Source: Bacteroidota bacterium
Lineage (GTDB): Bacteria > Bacteroidota > Bacteroidia > 2-12-FULL-35-15
Length of the DNA stretch: 31,040 nucleotides
NCBI GenBank assembly: GCA_026391935.1
Contig: JAPLDC010000103.1
Location: 1 to 31,040, forward strand
Reading direction: 5' to 3'
In this document: in pieces, positions 1-8,965 of the stretch
Position numbering within the stretch: the first letter of the stretch is position 1
How the letters are laid out: every line of letters begins with the position of its first letter
Translations under genes and position numbers: made by a program
The notes under the pieces: model-generated
Told to the model about the DNA's origin: nothing
What the model saw: only the letters and a program-made list of their open reading frames with translations
The model's database searches: none

Positions 1-1202
1 TCTCCACTCAGTCCAACTTCGCCTGCAAAACAAACTTTCGGAGAGATGGGCATATCTTCATTGCTGGAAAGAACTGCACAAACAAGTGCCAGATCAATTC
101 CCGGATCTTCCACCTTTATTCCTCCTGCAATGTTCAAGAATACATCTTTCACGCCCAATCTGAATCCGCATCTTTTTTCTAAGACTGCCAGTAACATCGC
201 CAGCCTTCGTAGATCAAAACCTGTTGATGAACGCTGTGGTGTGCCATATGCAGCACTACTCACCAATGCTTGTGTCTCAATTAACATTGGTCGCATTCCT
301 TCCATGGTTGCAGCAATTGCCACTCCGCTAACCAATTCTTCTCTTGCAGTAATTAATATTTCGGATGGATTACTTACTTCTCTCAATCCGCTTCCTTGCA
401 TTTCGTAAATTCCTAATTCGTTTGTTGAGCCAAAACGATTTTTTGCAGTTCTTAATAACCGATACACATGATTTCTGTCTCCTTCAAATTGAAGCACCGT
501 ATCCACCATATGTTCTAAAACTTTTGGTCCGGCTAAACTTCCGTCTTTTGTAATATGACCAATTAAAAAAACAGGTGTGCTACTTTCTTTTGCGTAACGC
601 AATAGTTCGGCAGTACATTCGCGAATTTGTGAAACACTTCCCGGTGAAGATTCAATATGAGCAGAGTGTAATGTTTGAATAGAATCGATGATCACAAAAT
701 TCGGTTCTAGCATTTCTATTTGCTTGAAAATATTTTGTGTCGATGTCTCCGTTAAAATATAACAATTCGGATTGTTCATTCCGATACGTTCGGCACGCAT
801 ACGGATTTGCTGTTCACTTTCTTCACCCGAAACATAAAGTACTTTTAAGTCCTTCATGTTTATTGCAACCTGCAGCATAAGTGTGGATTTTCCTATTCCG
901 GGTTCTCCACCAAACAATGTTAATGATCCGGGAACCAAACCGCCACCAAGCACACGCGACAATTCTTTATCATAGATAGGAATGCGGTAATGTTCTGATA
1001 GATTTATTTCAGTAACCAGTTGAGGCTTTGAAGCACGTTGTGTGCTTGTGCTAGCAATACCCGGAGTTTTAACATCGTCACCTTTGGATACAACTTCTTC
1101 CACATACGTGTTCCACTCATTACAAGACGGACATCTACCTATCCATTTCGCGGACTGTGTTCCGCAGTTTTGACAAAAGAAAGATGTTTTCGTTTTAGCC
1201 AT
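1..1202 (-). CDS. radA: DNA repair protein RadA, partial (C-terminus beyond window)
   Basis: RecA-like ATPase that helps process recombination intermediates and drives branch migration during repair. The start is ATG at 1202-1200. The N-terminus carries the RadA zinc finger with C10/C13 and C24/C27. The Walker A motif GEPGIGKST lies near residue 100, the RadA signature KNRFG near residue 252, and the Lon-protease-like domain follows (DLRRLAMLLAVLE, then GIKVEDPGIDLAL). I read about 400 in-frame codons with no defect. The family is about 455 residues, so only the last 50 or so are missing, cut by the window edge. The start overlaps the end of the upstream nucleotidyltransferase gene by 8 nt, which points to translational coupling at the end of a minus-strand operon. 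Confidence 0.97.
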   Translation of the reverse strand, partial: MAKTKTSFFCQNCGTQSAKWIGRCPSCNEWNTYVEEVVSKGDDVKTPGIASTSTQRASKPQLVTEINLSEHYRIPIYDKELSRVLGGGLVPGSLTLFGGEPGIGKSTLMLQVAINMKDLKVLYVSGEESEQQIRMRAERIGMNNPNCYILTETSTQNIFKQIEMLEPNFVIIDSIQTLHSAHIESSPGSVSQIRECTAELLRYAKESSTPVFLIGHITKDGSLAGPKVLEHMVDTVLQFEGDRNHVYRLLRTAKNRFGSTNELGIYEMQGSGLREVSNPSEILITAREELVSGVAIAATMEGMRPMLIETQALVSSAAYGTPQRSSTGFDLRRLAMLLAVLEKRCGFRLGVKDVFLNIAGGIKVEDPGIDLALVCAVLSSNEDMPISPKVCFAGEVGLSG

Positions 1203-1734
1203 TTTTTATTTTATTCTCAATTGCAGTTGTAGAAAACCCTTCCAAAAATTCGATCGTTCTCACTTCTCCTCCATTCGCTTTCACAATATCAGAGCCAACA
1301 ATATATTTCTTACTTTCTTTATTTTTTTCATTTTCATCATAATCTGCACCTTTAACCAATACATCCGGATTAACAAGTTTGATCAATTCCAGAGGAGTTT
1401 CTTCATCAAAAATTATGACGCTACTTACAAAATGAAATGATGCTAAAATAAGCGCACGTGTTTGTTCATCCTGTAAAGGACGAGAATTGCTTTTTCCTAA
1501 TCTTTTTACCGATGCATCACTATTTATTCCAACTACAAGTCTCCCTCCTAAATCACTCGCCTTAGCAAGATAATCGATATGTCCACGATGAATGATATCA
1601 AAACATCCATTTGTAAAAACTATTTTGTTCCCTTTAAATCGCCATACAATAAGAGGAATTGCTGCTGTTTCCAAAGTAAAAATTTTGGATTGAATAATTT
1701 CCAATGCTGGAAGTTTATGTATGTAAGGAACCAT
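1195..1734 (-). CDS. rfaE2: D-glycero-beta-D-manno-heptose 1-phosphate adenylyltransferase (RfaE2/HldE C-domain type)
   Basis: Predicted cytoplasmic nucleotidyltransferase that activates heptose 1-phosphate with ATP to give ADP-heptose for lipopolysaccharide core. The protein has 179 residues and the cytidylyltransferase-like fold: TNGCFDIIHRGH at 41-52 is the nucleotide-binding HxGH motif, followed by GINSDASVKRLGK and PDVLVKGADY. The C-terminal FLEGFSTTAI is typical of RfaE2. A short Lys/Glu-rich insertion (ENEKNKESKK) sits after the KGADY motif. It is a stand-alone domain without the kinase half of HldE. It lies 26 nt after the membrane protein gene and overlaps radA by 8 nt. The substrate is inferred from family membership. 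Related nucleotidyltransferases of this fold act on other sugars or on glycerol phosphate. Confidence 0.88.
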   Translation of the reverse strand: MVPYIHKLPALEIIQSKIFTLETAAIPLIVWRFKGNKIVFTNGCFDIIHRGHIDYLAKASDLGGRLVVGINSDASVKRLGKSNSRPLQDEQTRALILASFHFVSSVIIFDEETPLELIKLVNPDVLVKGADYDENEKNKESKKYIVGSDIVKANGGEVRTIEFLEGFSTTAIENKIKNG

Positions 1735-1760
1735 TTTGAAAATAAAAATTTGAAATGAAA

Positions 1761-2777
1761 TTATGTATTCTGTTTTGATTCTTTATTTAAAACAGCTAAT
1801 AGAATTAATGAGATAAGACCAAGCGAAATGATGAGAACAAATTGAGATGTCCAAACAGCCCAAGCAAAGGCAAAGGCAACTGGTTTCCCAATCAAATAAA
1901 CCGTTGTAAGGATTTGAATTACAATAAGCTGATAAGCACCTGTACCACCGGGAACAGCGATTACACCAAGGCTACCAAACACTACAATTACTATTGCAAC
2001 CATCACTGAAAGTTGACTTGTTCCTTCAAAAGCAAAGAAGCAAACATACACCTGAAGGATGTACATGATCCAGATAAGAATTGTATGGATAACAAACCAA
2101 ACAGGTTGATTCACATTTTTGATACTTACTAAACCAGCCCACAATCCTCTGATAAAACCCATTATTTTTCCTGATACAAGGCTTTGAATTTTTTTACGAA
2201 AATAATAAAATGCAACTGCTATTATAAGAAGTGTAATTGAGGCAATGATCACAAACATTTGTTTTTGCATCAGTGAATGAAAATTTTCGGCAACGGTATT
2301 AAATATCAGATCATTTGCGATTCCGGATATACGATTGAATTCTATTCCTAAGGCAGCAAAAAAGATCAGGATCAGACAGACTACATCTAAGGCTCGCTCT
2401 GAGATCACTGTTCCAAAACCTGTCGTGAAAGGCACTTTTTCATACTTTGTCATCAATCCACAGCGAGAGATTTCACCTAAACGAGGCAAAGCAAAATTTG
2501 CAAGATAACCAACCATCACAGAAAAAAAAGTGTTTGATGTTTTAGGATTATAACCCAAAGGATTTAAAAGTATTTTCCAGCGAAGCGCTCTGAACAGATG
2601 ACTTAATCCGCTTATTATGATAGAAAGAAAGATCCAAAAATAATTTGCATTCGCCAACGAGATCTTAATATTCGCAAATTCTTCATCCGTAGTATTCCTC
2701 AATGCCAGCCATATTAATGCAACCCCTAATCCTAAAAAGAACAGGAATTTTAATATGTTGAGCATTTGATTTTTCAA
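1761..2777 (-). CDS. Flippase-like integral membrane protein (UPF0104 / LPG synthase TM-region family)
   Basis: Inner-membrane protein of 338 residues with about eight hydrophobic segments and no soluble domain. It resembles the transmembrane (flippase) half of lysylphosphatidylglycerol synthase MprF, but lacks the C-terminal aminoacyl transferase domain. Diagnostic stretches are SHLFRALRWKILL near residue 60, GYLANFALPRLGEISRC near 90-106, ERALDVV near 128, and the late VPGGTGAYQ. The gene is 5 nt downstream of panD and 26 nt upstream of rfaE2, so it is surely co-transcribed. The panD neighbourhood is common in Bacteroidota but does not explain the role. A lipid or polyprenyl-linked substrate is plausible from family knowledge; the true substrate is unknown. 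Confidence 0.88.
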   Translation of the reverse strand: MKNQMLNILKFLFFLGLGVALIWLALRNTTDEEFANIKISLANANYFWIFLSIIISGLSHLFRALRWKILLNPLGYNPKTSNTFFSVMVGYLANFALPRLGEISRCGLMTKYEKVPFTTGFGTVISERALDVVCLILIFFAALGIEFNRISGIANDLIFNTVAENFHSLMQKQMFVIIASITLLIIAVAFYYFRKKIQSLVSGKIMGFIRGLWAGLVSIKNVNQPVWFVIHTILIWIMYILQVYVCFFAFEGTSQLSVMVAIVIVVFGSLGVIAVPGGTGAYQLIVIQILTTVYLIGKPVAFAFAWAVWTSQFVLIISLGLISLILLAVLNKESKQNT

Positions 2778-2782
2778 AATAC

Positions 2783-3133
2783 TTATCGTAAGGTATTGGT
2801 TTTTGTATCGGGAAAAATGACTGTAGGCTTAAATTTTTTTGCTTCTTCAAAATCCATCATGGCATAAGAAACAATGATTACCTGATGGCCAACTTTTACT
2901 TTTAAGGATGCGGGGCCATTCAAACAAATTACACGGGAACCGCGCGCTCCTTTTATCACGTAGGTAGTAAAGCGTTCCCCATTGTCATAATTAAAGATAT
3001 CTACCTTCTCATTCTCGATGAGATTTGCCGCCTCCATTAAGTTTTCGTCAATCGTTACTGAACCAATATAATCCAGATCGGCTTGAGTAACACTTACGCG
3101 ATGTATTTTCGATTTTAAAACTTCTATTTGCAT
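2783..3133 (-). CDS. panD: Aspartate 1-decarboxylase, pyruvoyl-dependent
   Basis: Makes beta-alanine from L-aspartate, the substrate of the adjacent panC product in pantothenate and coenzyme A synthesis. The protein has 116 residues, the usual size. The self-processing site is visible as YIGS with cleavage between G24 and S25, where Ser25 becomes the pyruvoyl group. Lys9 and the NYDNGERFTTYVI and CLNGPA motifs are conserved in the family. It lies 66 nt downstream of panC on the same strand and 5 nt before the flippase-like gene. panC and panD together form the beta-alanine branch; panB is not in the window. Confidence 0.97.
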   Translation of the reverse strand: MQIEVLKSKIHRVSVTQADLDYIGSVTIDENLMEAANLIENEKVDIFNYDNGERFTTYVIKGARGSRVICLNGPASLKVKVGHQVIIVSYAMMDFEEAKKFKPTVIFPDTKTNTLR

Positions 3134-3199
3134 AATGGGTGCAAAACTAAATAAATAAATTTAATTGAGCGGTAGGTTTTTAGACGGAAGACAGATTTA

Positions 3200-4087
3200 T
3201 TAATACAAAACAACATTATCAATCAATCTGACCTCTCCGATCTTAACCGCAATACAAGCCACAGCATTTTTTACTTTTTTCAAATCGTTTAAGGGCTGCA
3301 GCGTTTCTGCATCTACAATTTCGAGGTACTCAAGCATTATCGAGGGCTCTTTTAAGATTCGGGCTTCGGCATTTGCCTTTAACTCGCTAATTGGGCTTGA
3401 ATTATATTGTTCCTTTATCTTAAAAAGGGTTTTGGAAATGATTGAAGCGATGTCTCTTTCATTGGTCGTAAGCCGTTCATTTCTGGAGCTCATCGCCAAT
3501 CCATTCGGTTCGCGCAAAATTGCACAAGGAACGATCTCAATGGGTAACTTTAGCTGCGCTACCATACTTTTTATGATCGCCAGCTGCTGAAAGTCTTTTT
3601 GTCCGAAATATGCCTTTTGCGGTTGTACTATCCGAAACAATTTGCTCACTACCTGAGCCACACCATTAAAATGACCCGGACGATGTGCTCCTTCCATTAC
3701 TTTTTCAAGCAGTCCGAAATCAACCTCTTTCCCTTCTGTCCAACTTTTATCTTCTACTTTTTGTCGTTTTAGCGCTAATTCTCTTTCAGTATACATTTCC
3801 ATGACTTCAGGGACGAAAACTATATCACAATCAGCCTTTTCAAGCATTAGACAATCATTTTCAACCGTTCTGGGGTATTTATCAAGGTCTGATAAATCAT
3901 TAAATTGGGTTGGGTTTACAAAAATACTACAAAACACAACATCGCAGGCTGCTTTTGCCTTATTTACAAGAGAAATATGGCCTGCATGAAGCGCTCCCAT
4001 AGTGGGAACAAAACCAATAATTTTTTTTTGGTCTCGTATACTAATCAGGTGACTTTTAAGTTGTTCTATTGAATTAAAAATGATCAT
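3200..4087 (-). CDS. panC: Pantoate--beta-alanine ligase
   Basis: ATP-dependent condensation of pantoate and beta-alanine to pantothenate, in the cytoplasm. The protein has 295 residues, slightly longer than the typical 280. The nucleotide-binding motif PTMGALHAGH is at 28-37, FVNPTQF follows, then the GHFNGV motif, YFGQKDFQQL and the KMSKS-like GLAMSSRN. The extra length is mostly a charged insertion around residues 100-125 (RQKVEDKSWTEGKEV), which also occurs in some Bacteroidota homologues. It is the first gene of the minus-strand operon and is divergent from the GT5-like gene at 4240, with 152 nt of shared upstream DNA. Confidence 0.97.
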   Translation of the reverse strand: MIIFNSIEQLKSHLISIRDQKKIIGFVPTMGALHAGHISLVNKAKAACDVVFCSIFVNPTQFNDLSDLDKYPRTVENDCLMLEKADCDIVFVPEVMEMYTERELALKRQKVEDKSWTEGKEVDFGLLEKVMEGAHRPGHFNGVAQVVSKLFRIVQPQKAYFGQKDFQQLAIIKSMVAQLKLPIEIVPCAILREPNGLAMSSRNERLTTNERDIASIISKTLFKIKEQYNSSPISELKANAEARILKEPSIMLEYLEIVDAETLQPLNDLKKVKNAVACIAVKIGEVRLIDNVVLY

Positions 4088-4154
4088 TAATCAAAACACA
4101 AGTTATCATTAGCGAAAAGAGTATAAATACCCTCCTTTTTCCGATAAAAGTGGC

Positions 4155-4162
4155 CAAATCTA
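4155..4162 (-). promoter_or_regulatory. Possible -7 box for panC
   Basis: On the minus strand this reads TAGATTTG, matching the Bacteroidota -7 consensus TAnnTTTG, about 68 nt upstream of the panC start. I do not see a good TTG -33 element at the expected spacing, so this is a weak call. Confidence 0.35.
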
Positions 4163-4172
4163 ATATTAATAC

Positions 4173-4204
4173 TTTGAAATTACGGAAATTTTTACTTACT
4201 TTTG
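4173..4204 (+). promoter_or_regulatory. Bacteroidota-type promoter for the GT5-like gene operon
   Basis: TTTG at 4173-4176 and TACTTTTG at 4197-4204 are separated by 20 nt, matching the TTTG / TAnnTTTG arrangement of the Bacteroidota primary sigma factor. The start codon is 36 nt after the -7 box. It should drive the GT5-like gene, the DUF4270 gene and glmS, which are tightly packed. Confidence 0.6.
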
Positions 4205-4239
4205 TATACTTTTTAAAAACCTAACCTTAATTCGATCTT

Positions 4240-5076
4240 ATGAAGAAGAAAGCTAGAGTTCTTTTTGTATCTCAAGAAGTTACCCCGTATTTAGATGAAA
4301 CACCTATGAGTGTTATCGGACGAAAATTACCACAAGGAATTCAGGAACGAGGCAAAGAAATCAGATTATTCATGCCCAAATTTGGAATCATCAATGAAAG
4401 AAGAAATCAACTTCACGAAGTAATTCGTTTATCTGGAATGAATCTTATCATCGACAACAATGATCACCCGCTAATTATTAAAGTTGCCTCCATTCAGGCA
4501 GCTCGTATGCAAGTCTATTTTATTGATAATCAAGAGTATTTTGAACGCAAACATGTTTTAACTGACAAAAAAGGTGATCATTTTGCTGACAATGACGAGC
4601 GTGCAATTTTCTTTTGCAGAGGGGTTATTGAAACTGTTAAGAAATTAGGCTGGTCGCCTGACATCGTTCACCTTAATGGTTGGATGACAAGTTTAACAGC
4701 TCTTTATTTGAAAAAATCCTTTAAAGACAACCCTTTGTTTGCTGAAACAAAAATTGTTTATTCGGTTTATGACGATGAGTTTCCTACAGCATTAAACAAA
4801 GATTTCGCTAAAAAAGTAATTCACGAAGGCGTTGAAAAAACAGATGTAGAACATTATAAAAATCCTACCTTTGTGAACGTAAGTAAAGTTGCTATCGATT
4901 TTTCTGATGGTATCATTAAGGGAAGTGCAAAAATTAATTCGGATGTAGAAAAACACATCAAAAAATCCGGCAAACCATATTTGGATTTTGTTGCCGGAGA
5001 AAATAACGAATACATTGATGCTTACTCTGCATTTTATGATGCTGTGTTGGAAGAAGTAGCAGAAATGGTTGACTAA
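4240..5076 (+). CDS. Stand-alone glycogen/starch synthase N-terminal-like protein (GT5 catalytic-domain family)
   Basis: The 278 residues resemble only the N-terminal Rossmann half of GT5 glycogen synthases: KARVLFVSQEVTPY at the start, RLFMPKFGIINERR near 42-55, and PDIVHLNGWMTSLTALYLKK near 145, equivalent to the HxHDWH region. The C-terminal GT-B half is absent (full enzymes have about 480 residues). The K-x-G-G segment that binds ADP-glucose in true synthases is replaced here by LDETPMSVIG. By sequence it is therefore unlikely to be a working glycogen synthase, although databases commonly name it so. Similar short proteins sit beside panC in other Bacteroidota. It is 9 nt upstream of the DUF4270 lipoprotein. 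Its function is unknown. Confidence 0.8.
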   Translation: MKKKARVLFVSQEVTPYLDETPMSVIGRKLPQGIQERGKEIRLFMPKFGIINERRNQLHEVIRLSGMNLIIDNNDHPLIIKVASIQAARMQVYFIDNQEYFERKHVLTDKKGDHFADNDERAIFFCRGVIETVKKLGWSPDIVHLNGWMTSLTALYLKKSFKDNPLFAETKIVYSVYDDEFPTALNKDFAKKVIHEGVEKTDVEHYKNPTFVNVSKVAIDFSDGIIKGSAKINSDVEKHIKKSGKPYLDFVAGENNEYIDAYSAFYDAVLEEVAEMVD

Positions 5077-5085
5077 AAAATTTTT

Positions 5086-6486
5086 ATGAATATACAGATC
5101 AGCATACCTCAGATTTTGTCTCGAGCAATCTGGACAAAATTTTTTTTAATACTATCCATTGGTGTTAGTATATGTTTAACATCCTGCAATGAATCCAGCG
5201 TGGTTGGATTAGATGTTCAACCAGAACATGATTTACTAAATGTAGGATATCAGGATACAACATCCGTTTATACCAAAACTGTAAAAGGAGATTCACTCAT
5301 TACCGATGAAAAATTAATTACAAACGGTATCGGGTTAATCGGAAAATATATCGATCCTATTTTTGGTACTTCTACCGCTTCCATGTACACACAAGTAAGA
5401 TTACCAAGCGATCTTTCCACATCATCATTTGGAACTTCGCCGGTATGCGATTCAATAATTCTTTCACTAGTTTACGAAGGAATAGCTTATGGTAAAAAGG
5501 ATATGAAGCAGCAAAAGCTCAATGTATACCAGGTTACCGAAGCACTTAGTACCGGAAACACTTATCACTCAAATAACACTTTGAGTAAAAACTCAACAGA
5601 TCTTACTGCTGCGAATGGATATGTGTTCTATCCCCGCCCTACTGACAGTGTAACTACTATTGGAGGACTAAGATTAAAACCACAATTAAGAACATTACTT
5701 GACAATACATTCGGGCAATTGCTTTTGAATAATGGAGCAGCAGGAAATTTATCTAACAATGCCGCTTTTCAGAGTTTATTTAATGGACTGTATATCACCA
5801 CTGAAAACACAACAGGATTATCATCTGAAGAAGGAAACATCCTTCATTTTAAAATGGGAGAATCCACTATAAGATTATATTACCATAACAGCAATGCAAC
5901 AAACAATGATTCTCTTTTTTATGATTTTAGTTTAGGAAGTGTTGCCCGTTTCAATCATTTTGAACACGATTATACAGGGGCTATTTCAGACCTTTCAACT
6001 CAGATCAATTCGTCAACATCATTACAAAATAATACCGTTTATGTTCAATCCATGGCTGGTGTAAAAACAAAAGTAGATTTTCCATTTTTGATGAATTGGA
6101 TTAAAGACGGAGCAATCGCAATAAACAAAGCAGAGTTAGTAATTAACGCGGATACCAGTGTTGTAACATACAACATTGATACCTTTGCTGCACCTGCTGC
6201 ATTAATATTGTTTGGAATAAATGATGACGGAACATCGTATGTCATTCCTGATGCATTTGAGGGCTCAACCTATTTTGGTGGAACACTTATCACTGGAGCA
6301 GTGCAATACCGCTTTAATATTGCCCGCTACATTCAACAAATTCTTGATGGCGACAGACATAATAACGGATTGTATGTCATTGCATCCAACGGTGCTGTGT
6401 TTGGCAACAGAGTTGTATTAAGCGGAGGAGCTTCTGGCAGTATCCGCCCAATGAAATTAAACTTAACATTTACAAAATTACATTAA
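5086..6486 (+). CDS. DUF4270 family lipoprotein
   Basis: Exported lipoprotein of 466 residues. The N-terminus has a hydrophobic stretch (residues 16-31) ending in a lipobox, LTSC, with the lipidated cysteine at C34. The first 15 residues are unusually long and polar for a signal peptide. The mature protein begins with NESSVVGLDVQPEHD and then has the beta-rich, Thr/Ser/Asn-rich body typical of the DUF4270 family of Bacteroidota. The C-terminus includes NGLYVIASNG and IRPMKLNLTFT. It lies 9 nt after the GT5-like gene and only 3 nt before glmS, so it is likely co-transcribed with both. Its role is not established; an outer-membrane or periplasmic structural role is only a guess. Confidence 0.85.
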   Translation: MNIQISIPQILSRAIWTKFFLILSIGVSICLTSCNESSVVGLDVQPEHDLLNVGYQDTTSVYTKTVKGDSLITDEKLITNGIGLIGKYIDPIFGTSTASMYTQVRLPSDLSTSSFGTSPVCDSIILSLVYEGIAYGKKDMKQQKLNVYQVTEALSTGNTYHSNNTLSKNSTDLTAANGYVFYPRPTDSVTTIGGLRLKPQLRTLLDNTFGQLLLNNGAAGNLSNNAAFQSLFNGLYITTENTTGLSSEEGNILHFKMGESTIRLYYHNSNATNNDSLFYDFSLGSVARFNHFEHDYTGAISDLSTQINSSTSLQNNTVYVQSMAGVKTKVDFPFLMNWIKDGAIAINKAELVINADTSVVTYNIDTFAAPAALILFGINDDGTSYVIPDAFEGSTYFGGTLITGAVQYRFNIARYIQQILDGDRHNNGLYVIASNGAVFGNRVVLSGGASGSIRPMKLNLTFTKLH

Positions 6487-6489
6487 CAG

Positions 6490-8331
6490 ATGTGTGGAAT
6501 AGTTGCATATATCGGAAATAAACAAGCTTACCCTTTTTTAATTAAGGGATTAGAACGACTTGAATACAGAGGCTACGACAGTGCTGGAATAGCTTTACTC
6601 GATGAAAACCAATTAAACGTATACAAGTGTAAAGGTAAAGTTATTGATCTGCATAATTTTATTGGTAACAAGAATACAAAAGGAACAATTGGTATTGGTC
6701 ACACGCGCTGGGCTACACATGGTGTTCCTAATGATGTAAATGCACATCCTCATTATTCTGCTTCGAAAAACATGGTAATGATTCATAATGGAATCATTGA
6801 AAATTATGGACCGTTAAAAGCGGAATTAATGAAACGTGGGCATATTTTTTTAAGTGATACTGATACCGAAGTCCTGATTCATTTGATTGAAGATATACAG
6901 GAAAAAGAAAATGTACGCCTTGGTGAAGCAATTAGAATCGCCTTGAATCAAGTAGTTGGCGCTTATGCAATCGTGATATTATCAAAAAATAATCCGGACG
7001 AATTATTTGCAGCAAAAAAAGGCAGTCCAATGGTCATTGGAATTGGGACGGATGAATTTTACATCGCTTCCGACGCAACACCAATTGTCGAATACACTAA
7101 AAATGTTGTGTATCTGGAAGATGAAGAAATTGCATTTATTGAACGTGGTAAAGAATTAAAAATAAAAACTATAAAGAATAAAACAAAAACGCCATATGTT
7201 CAGGAACTCGAATTAAAACTGGAAGCTCTGGAAAAAGGTGGTTACGACCATTTCATGCTCAAGGAGATATACGAACAACCTCGTTCCATCAAAGACAGTA
7301 TGCGTGGGCGATTAAGTTCAGAAAAAGGTGTTGTAAATCTGGGTGGAATTACCGAATACGAGCAAAAATTTTTAAATGCAAAACGAATTATTATAATAGC
7401 TTGTGGCACATCATGGCATGCAGGATTAGTAGCAGAATATTTATTTGAAGACCTTGCACGCATTCCTGTCGAGGTTGAATATGCATCTGAATTCCGTTAT
7501 CGTAATCCTATCGTTTATGAAGACGATGTGGTAATCGCTATTTCACAATCAGGAGAAACAGCAGATACGTTAGCAGCAATAGAACTTGCAAAATCAAAAG
7601 GAGCAACGATTATTGGAGTTTGCAATGTGGTTGGTTCAACGATTGCGCGCGCAACTCATGCCGGCTCCTATACGCATGCAGGACCAGAAATTGGAGTTGC
7701 TTCAACAAAAGCTTTTACAGCACAAGTTACCGTTCTTACATTAATGGCTTTAAGAGTTGCCTACATGAAAGGTACAATATCAAACTCCCGTTTTCACTCA
7801 TTGATAAGTGAGTTAGAAGCGATTCCAGCAAAAATTGAACGTGTATTAAAAACAAATGATAAAATAAAATTCATTGCCGACATTTATAAAAATGTTAGCA
7901 ACGCCTTATATCTTGGACGCGGATACAGCTTCCCTGTTGCTTTGGAAGGTGCCCTAAAATTAAAAGAAATTTCTTACATACATGCAGAAGGTTATCCTGC
8001 AGCAGAAATGAAACACGGTCCGATTGCATTAATTGACGAAGAAATGCCGGTATTTGTAATTGCAACGAAGGGGACATCGTATGAAAAAGTTGTAAGTAAT
8101 ATTCAAGAAGTAAAAGCCCGCAAAGGAAAAATAATTGCTATTGTAACAGAAGGTGATATGCAAGTAAAAGAGATGGCGGATTATACAATTGAAATTCCGG
8201 AGACGGATGAAATTTTAGTTCCACTCGTTTCTGTTATACCTTTACAATTACTTTCTTATCACATAGCTGTAATGCGTGGCTGTAATGTAGACCAACCTAG
8301 AAATTTAGCAAAGTCCGTTACAGTGGAATAG
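6490..8331 (+). CDS. glmS: Glutamine--fructose-6-phosphate aminotransferase (isomerizing)
   Basis: Makes glucosamine 6-phosphate from fructose 6-phosphate and glutamine, the first step to UDP-GlcNAc for peptidoglycan and lipopolysaccharide. The 613-residue length is normal. The N-terminal amidotransferase domain starts MCGIVAYIG with nucleophile Cys2, followed by HTRWATHG and HNGIIENY. The two SIS domains follow, with ACGTSWHAG, SQSGETADTLAA, STKAFTAQV and EMKHGPIALI, and the protein ends in LAKSVTVE as expected. There is no Shine-Dalgarno sequence and only 3 nt separate it from the DUF4270 gene. A strong terminator follows. I see no glmS ribozyme: the upstream gap is far too short. Confidence 0.98.
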   Translation: MCGIVAYIGNKQAYPFLIKGLERLEYRGYDSAGIALLDENQLNVYKCKGKVIDLHNFIGNKNTKGTIGIGHTRWATHGVPNDVNAHPHYSASKNMVMIHNGIIENYGPLKAELMKRGHIFLSDTDTEVLIHLIEDIQEKENVRLGEAIRIALNQVVGAYAIVILSKNNPDELFAAKKGSPMVIGIGTDEFYIASDATPIVEYTKNVVYLEDEEIAFIERGKELKIKTIKNKTKTPYVQELELKLEALEKGGYDHFMLKEIYEQPRSIKDSMRGRLSSEKGVVNLGGITEYEQKFLNAKRIIIIACGTSWHAGLVAEYLFEDLARIPVEVEYASEFRYRNPIVYEDDVVIAISQSGETADTLAAIELAKSKGATIIGVCNVVGSTIARATHAGSYTHAGPEIGVASTKAFTAQVTVLTLMALRVAYMKGTISNSRFHSLISELEAIPAKIERVLKTNDKIKFIADIYKNVSNALYLGRGYSFPVALEGALKLKEISYIHAEGYPAAEMKHGPIALIDEEMPVFVIATKGTSYEKVVSNIQEVKARKGKIIAIVTEGDMQVKEMADYTIEIPETDEILVPLVSVIPLQLLSYHIAVMRGCNVDQPRNLAKSVTVE

Positions 8332-8355
8332 CGATAATATTATTTTGATTTAAAT

Positions 8356-8388
8356 AAAAAAGTCCTGAAAACATTTCAGGACTTTTTT
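8356..8388 (+). terminator. Rho-independent terminator after glmS (probably bidirectional)
   Basis: A perfect 15-bp inverted repeat (8356-8370 with 8374-8388), loop ACA, core AGTCCTGAAA / TTTCAGGACT, flanked by A-runs and T-runs. It serves glmS on the plus strand and by symmetry the convergent dioxygenase gene. Confidence 0.92.
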
Positions 8389-8413
8389 ATTAGCATGAGT
8401 TGTTCTCTTCGTT

Positions 8414-8932
8414 TTATAAAACAGGAGGGTCCATCACGTGCCCACATTTTTTACATGTCCGCAAATCGATATTCCCATAAAAACATTCAAATGTCTCTTG
8501 AAATTGTGTCATGATGTTAGTCAACTTAAATTTTTTCTCATAAAGAGGAGTATTGCATTTTTCACAAAACCACATCAACCCATCCTGCTCTCCATCTCTA
8601 CGTTTACGTTCCATTACCAAACCTACTGTATTTGCACCACGAGCTGGATTATGAGGAACTTTAGGTGGCAATAAAAAAACATCTCCTTCTTTTATTGGAA
8701 CTGCTATTGCTTTCCCATTTTCCTGAACAGTAACAAGTATATCACCTTCCAACTGGTAAAAAAATTCTTCACTCTCATTGTAGTGATAATCTTTTCTTGC
8801 ATTCGGACCGCCAACAACCATCACTATAAATTCAGTATTCTCAAAGACCACTTTGTTACCAACTGGAGGTTTTAATAAATGGCGGTTTTCATCGATCCAT
8901 TTTTTGAAATTAAAAGGAAGTATCATTGTCAT
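8414..8932 (-). CDS. 3-hydroxyanthranilate 3,4-dioxygenase
   Basis: Cupin-fold iron enzyme of the kynurenine route from tryptophan toward quinolinate and NAD. It opens the ring of 3-hydroxyanthranilate. The protein has 172 residues, as in bacterial homologues. Expected iron ligands are visible as H50, E56 and H94, and substrate-contact residues R46, R98 and E109 are in place. The C-terminal rubredoxin-like metal site is present as C123/C126 and C160/C163. The start used is ATG at 8932; a second Met two codons later is an equally good start. It lies 33 nt downstream of the broken TonB receptor gene on the same strand. Other kynurenine genes are not in the window. Confidence 0.95.
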   Translation of the reverse strand: MTMILPFNFKKWIDENRHLLKPPVGNKVVFENTEFIVMVVGGPNARKDYHYNESEEFFYQLEGDILVTVQENGKAIAVPIKEGDVFLLPPKVPHNPARGANTVGLVMERKRRDGEQDGLMWFCEKCNTPLYEKKFKLTNIMTQFQETFECFYGNIDLRTCKKCGHVMDPPVL

Positions 8933-8965
8933 AAAAATAAATATAAGCTGCTTGTAATTATTACT

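Noticed and set aside
6486..6490. glmS ribozyme upstream of glmS
   Set aside because: Only 3 nt separate glmS from the DUF4270 gene, and no ribozyme-like sequence was noticed in the 3' end of that gene.
7242..8077. Several 60-80 codon open frames inside glmS on both strands
   Set aside because: They overlap the well-conserved glmS frame completely and show no family features.
8331..8413. Possible small RNA between glmS and the dioxygenase gene, by analogy with GlmY/GlmZ-type control
   Set aside because: The only structure is a perfect terminator stem that fits both convergent genes; nothing more is present.
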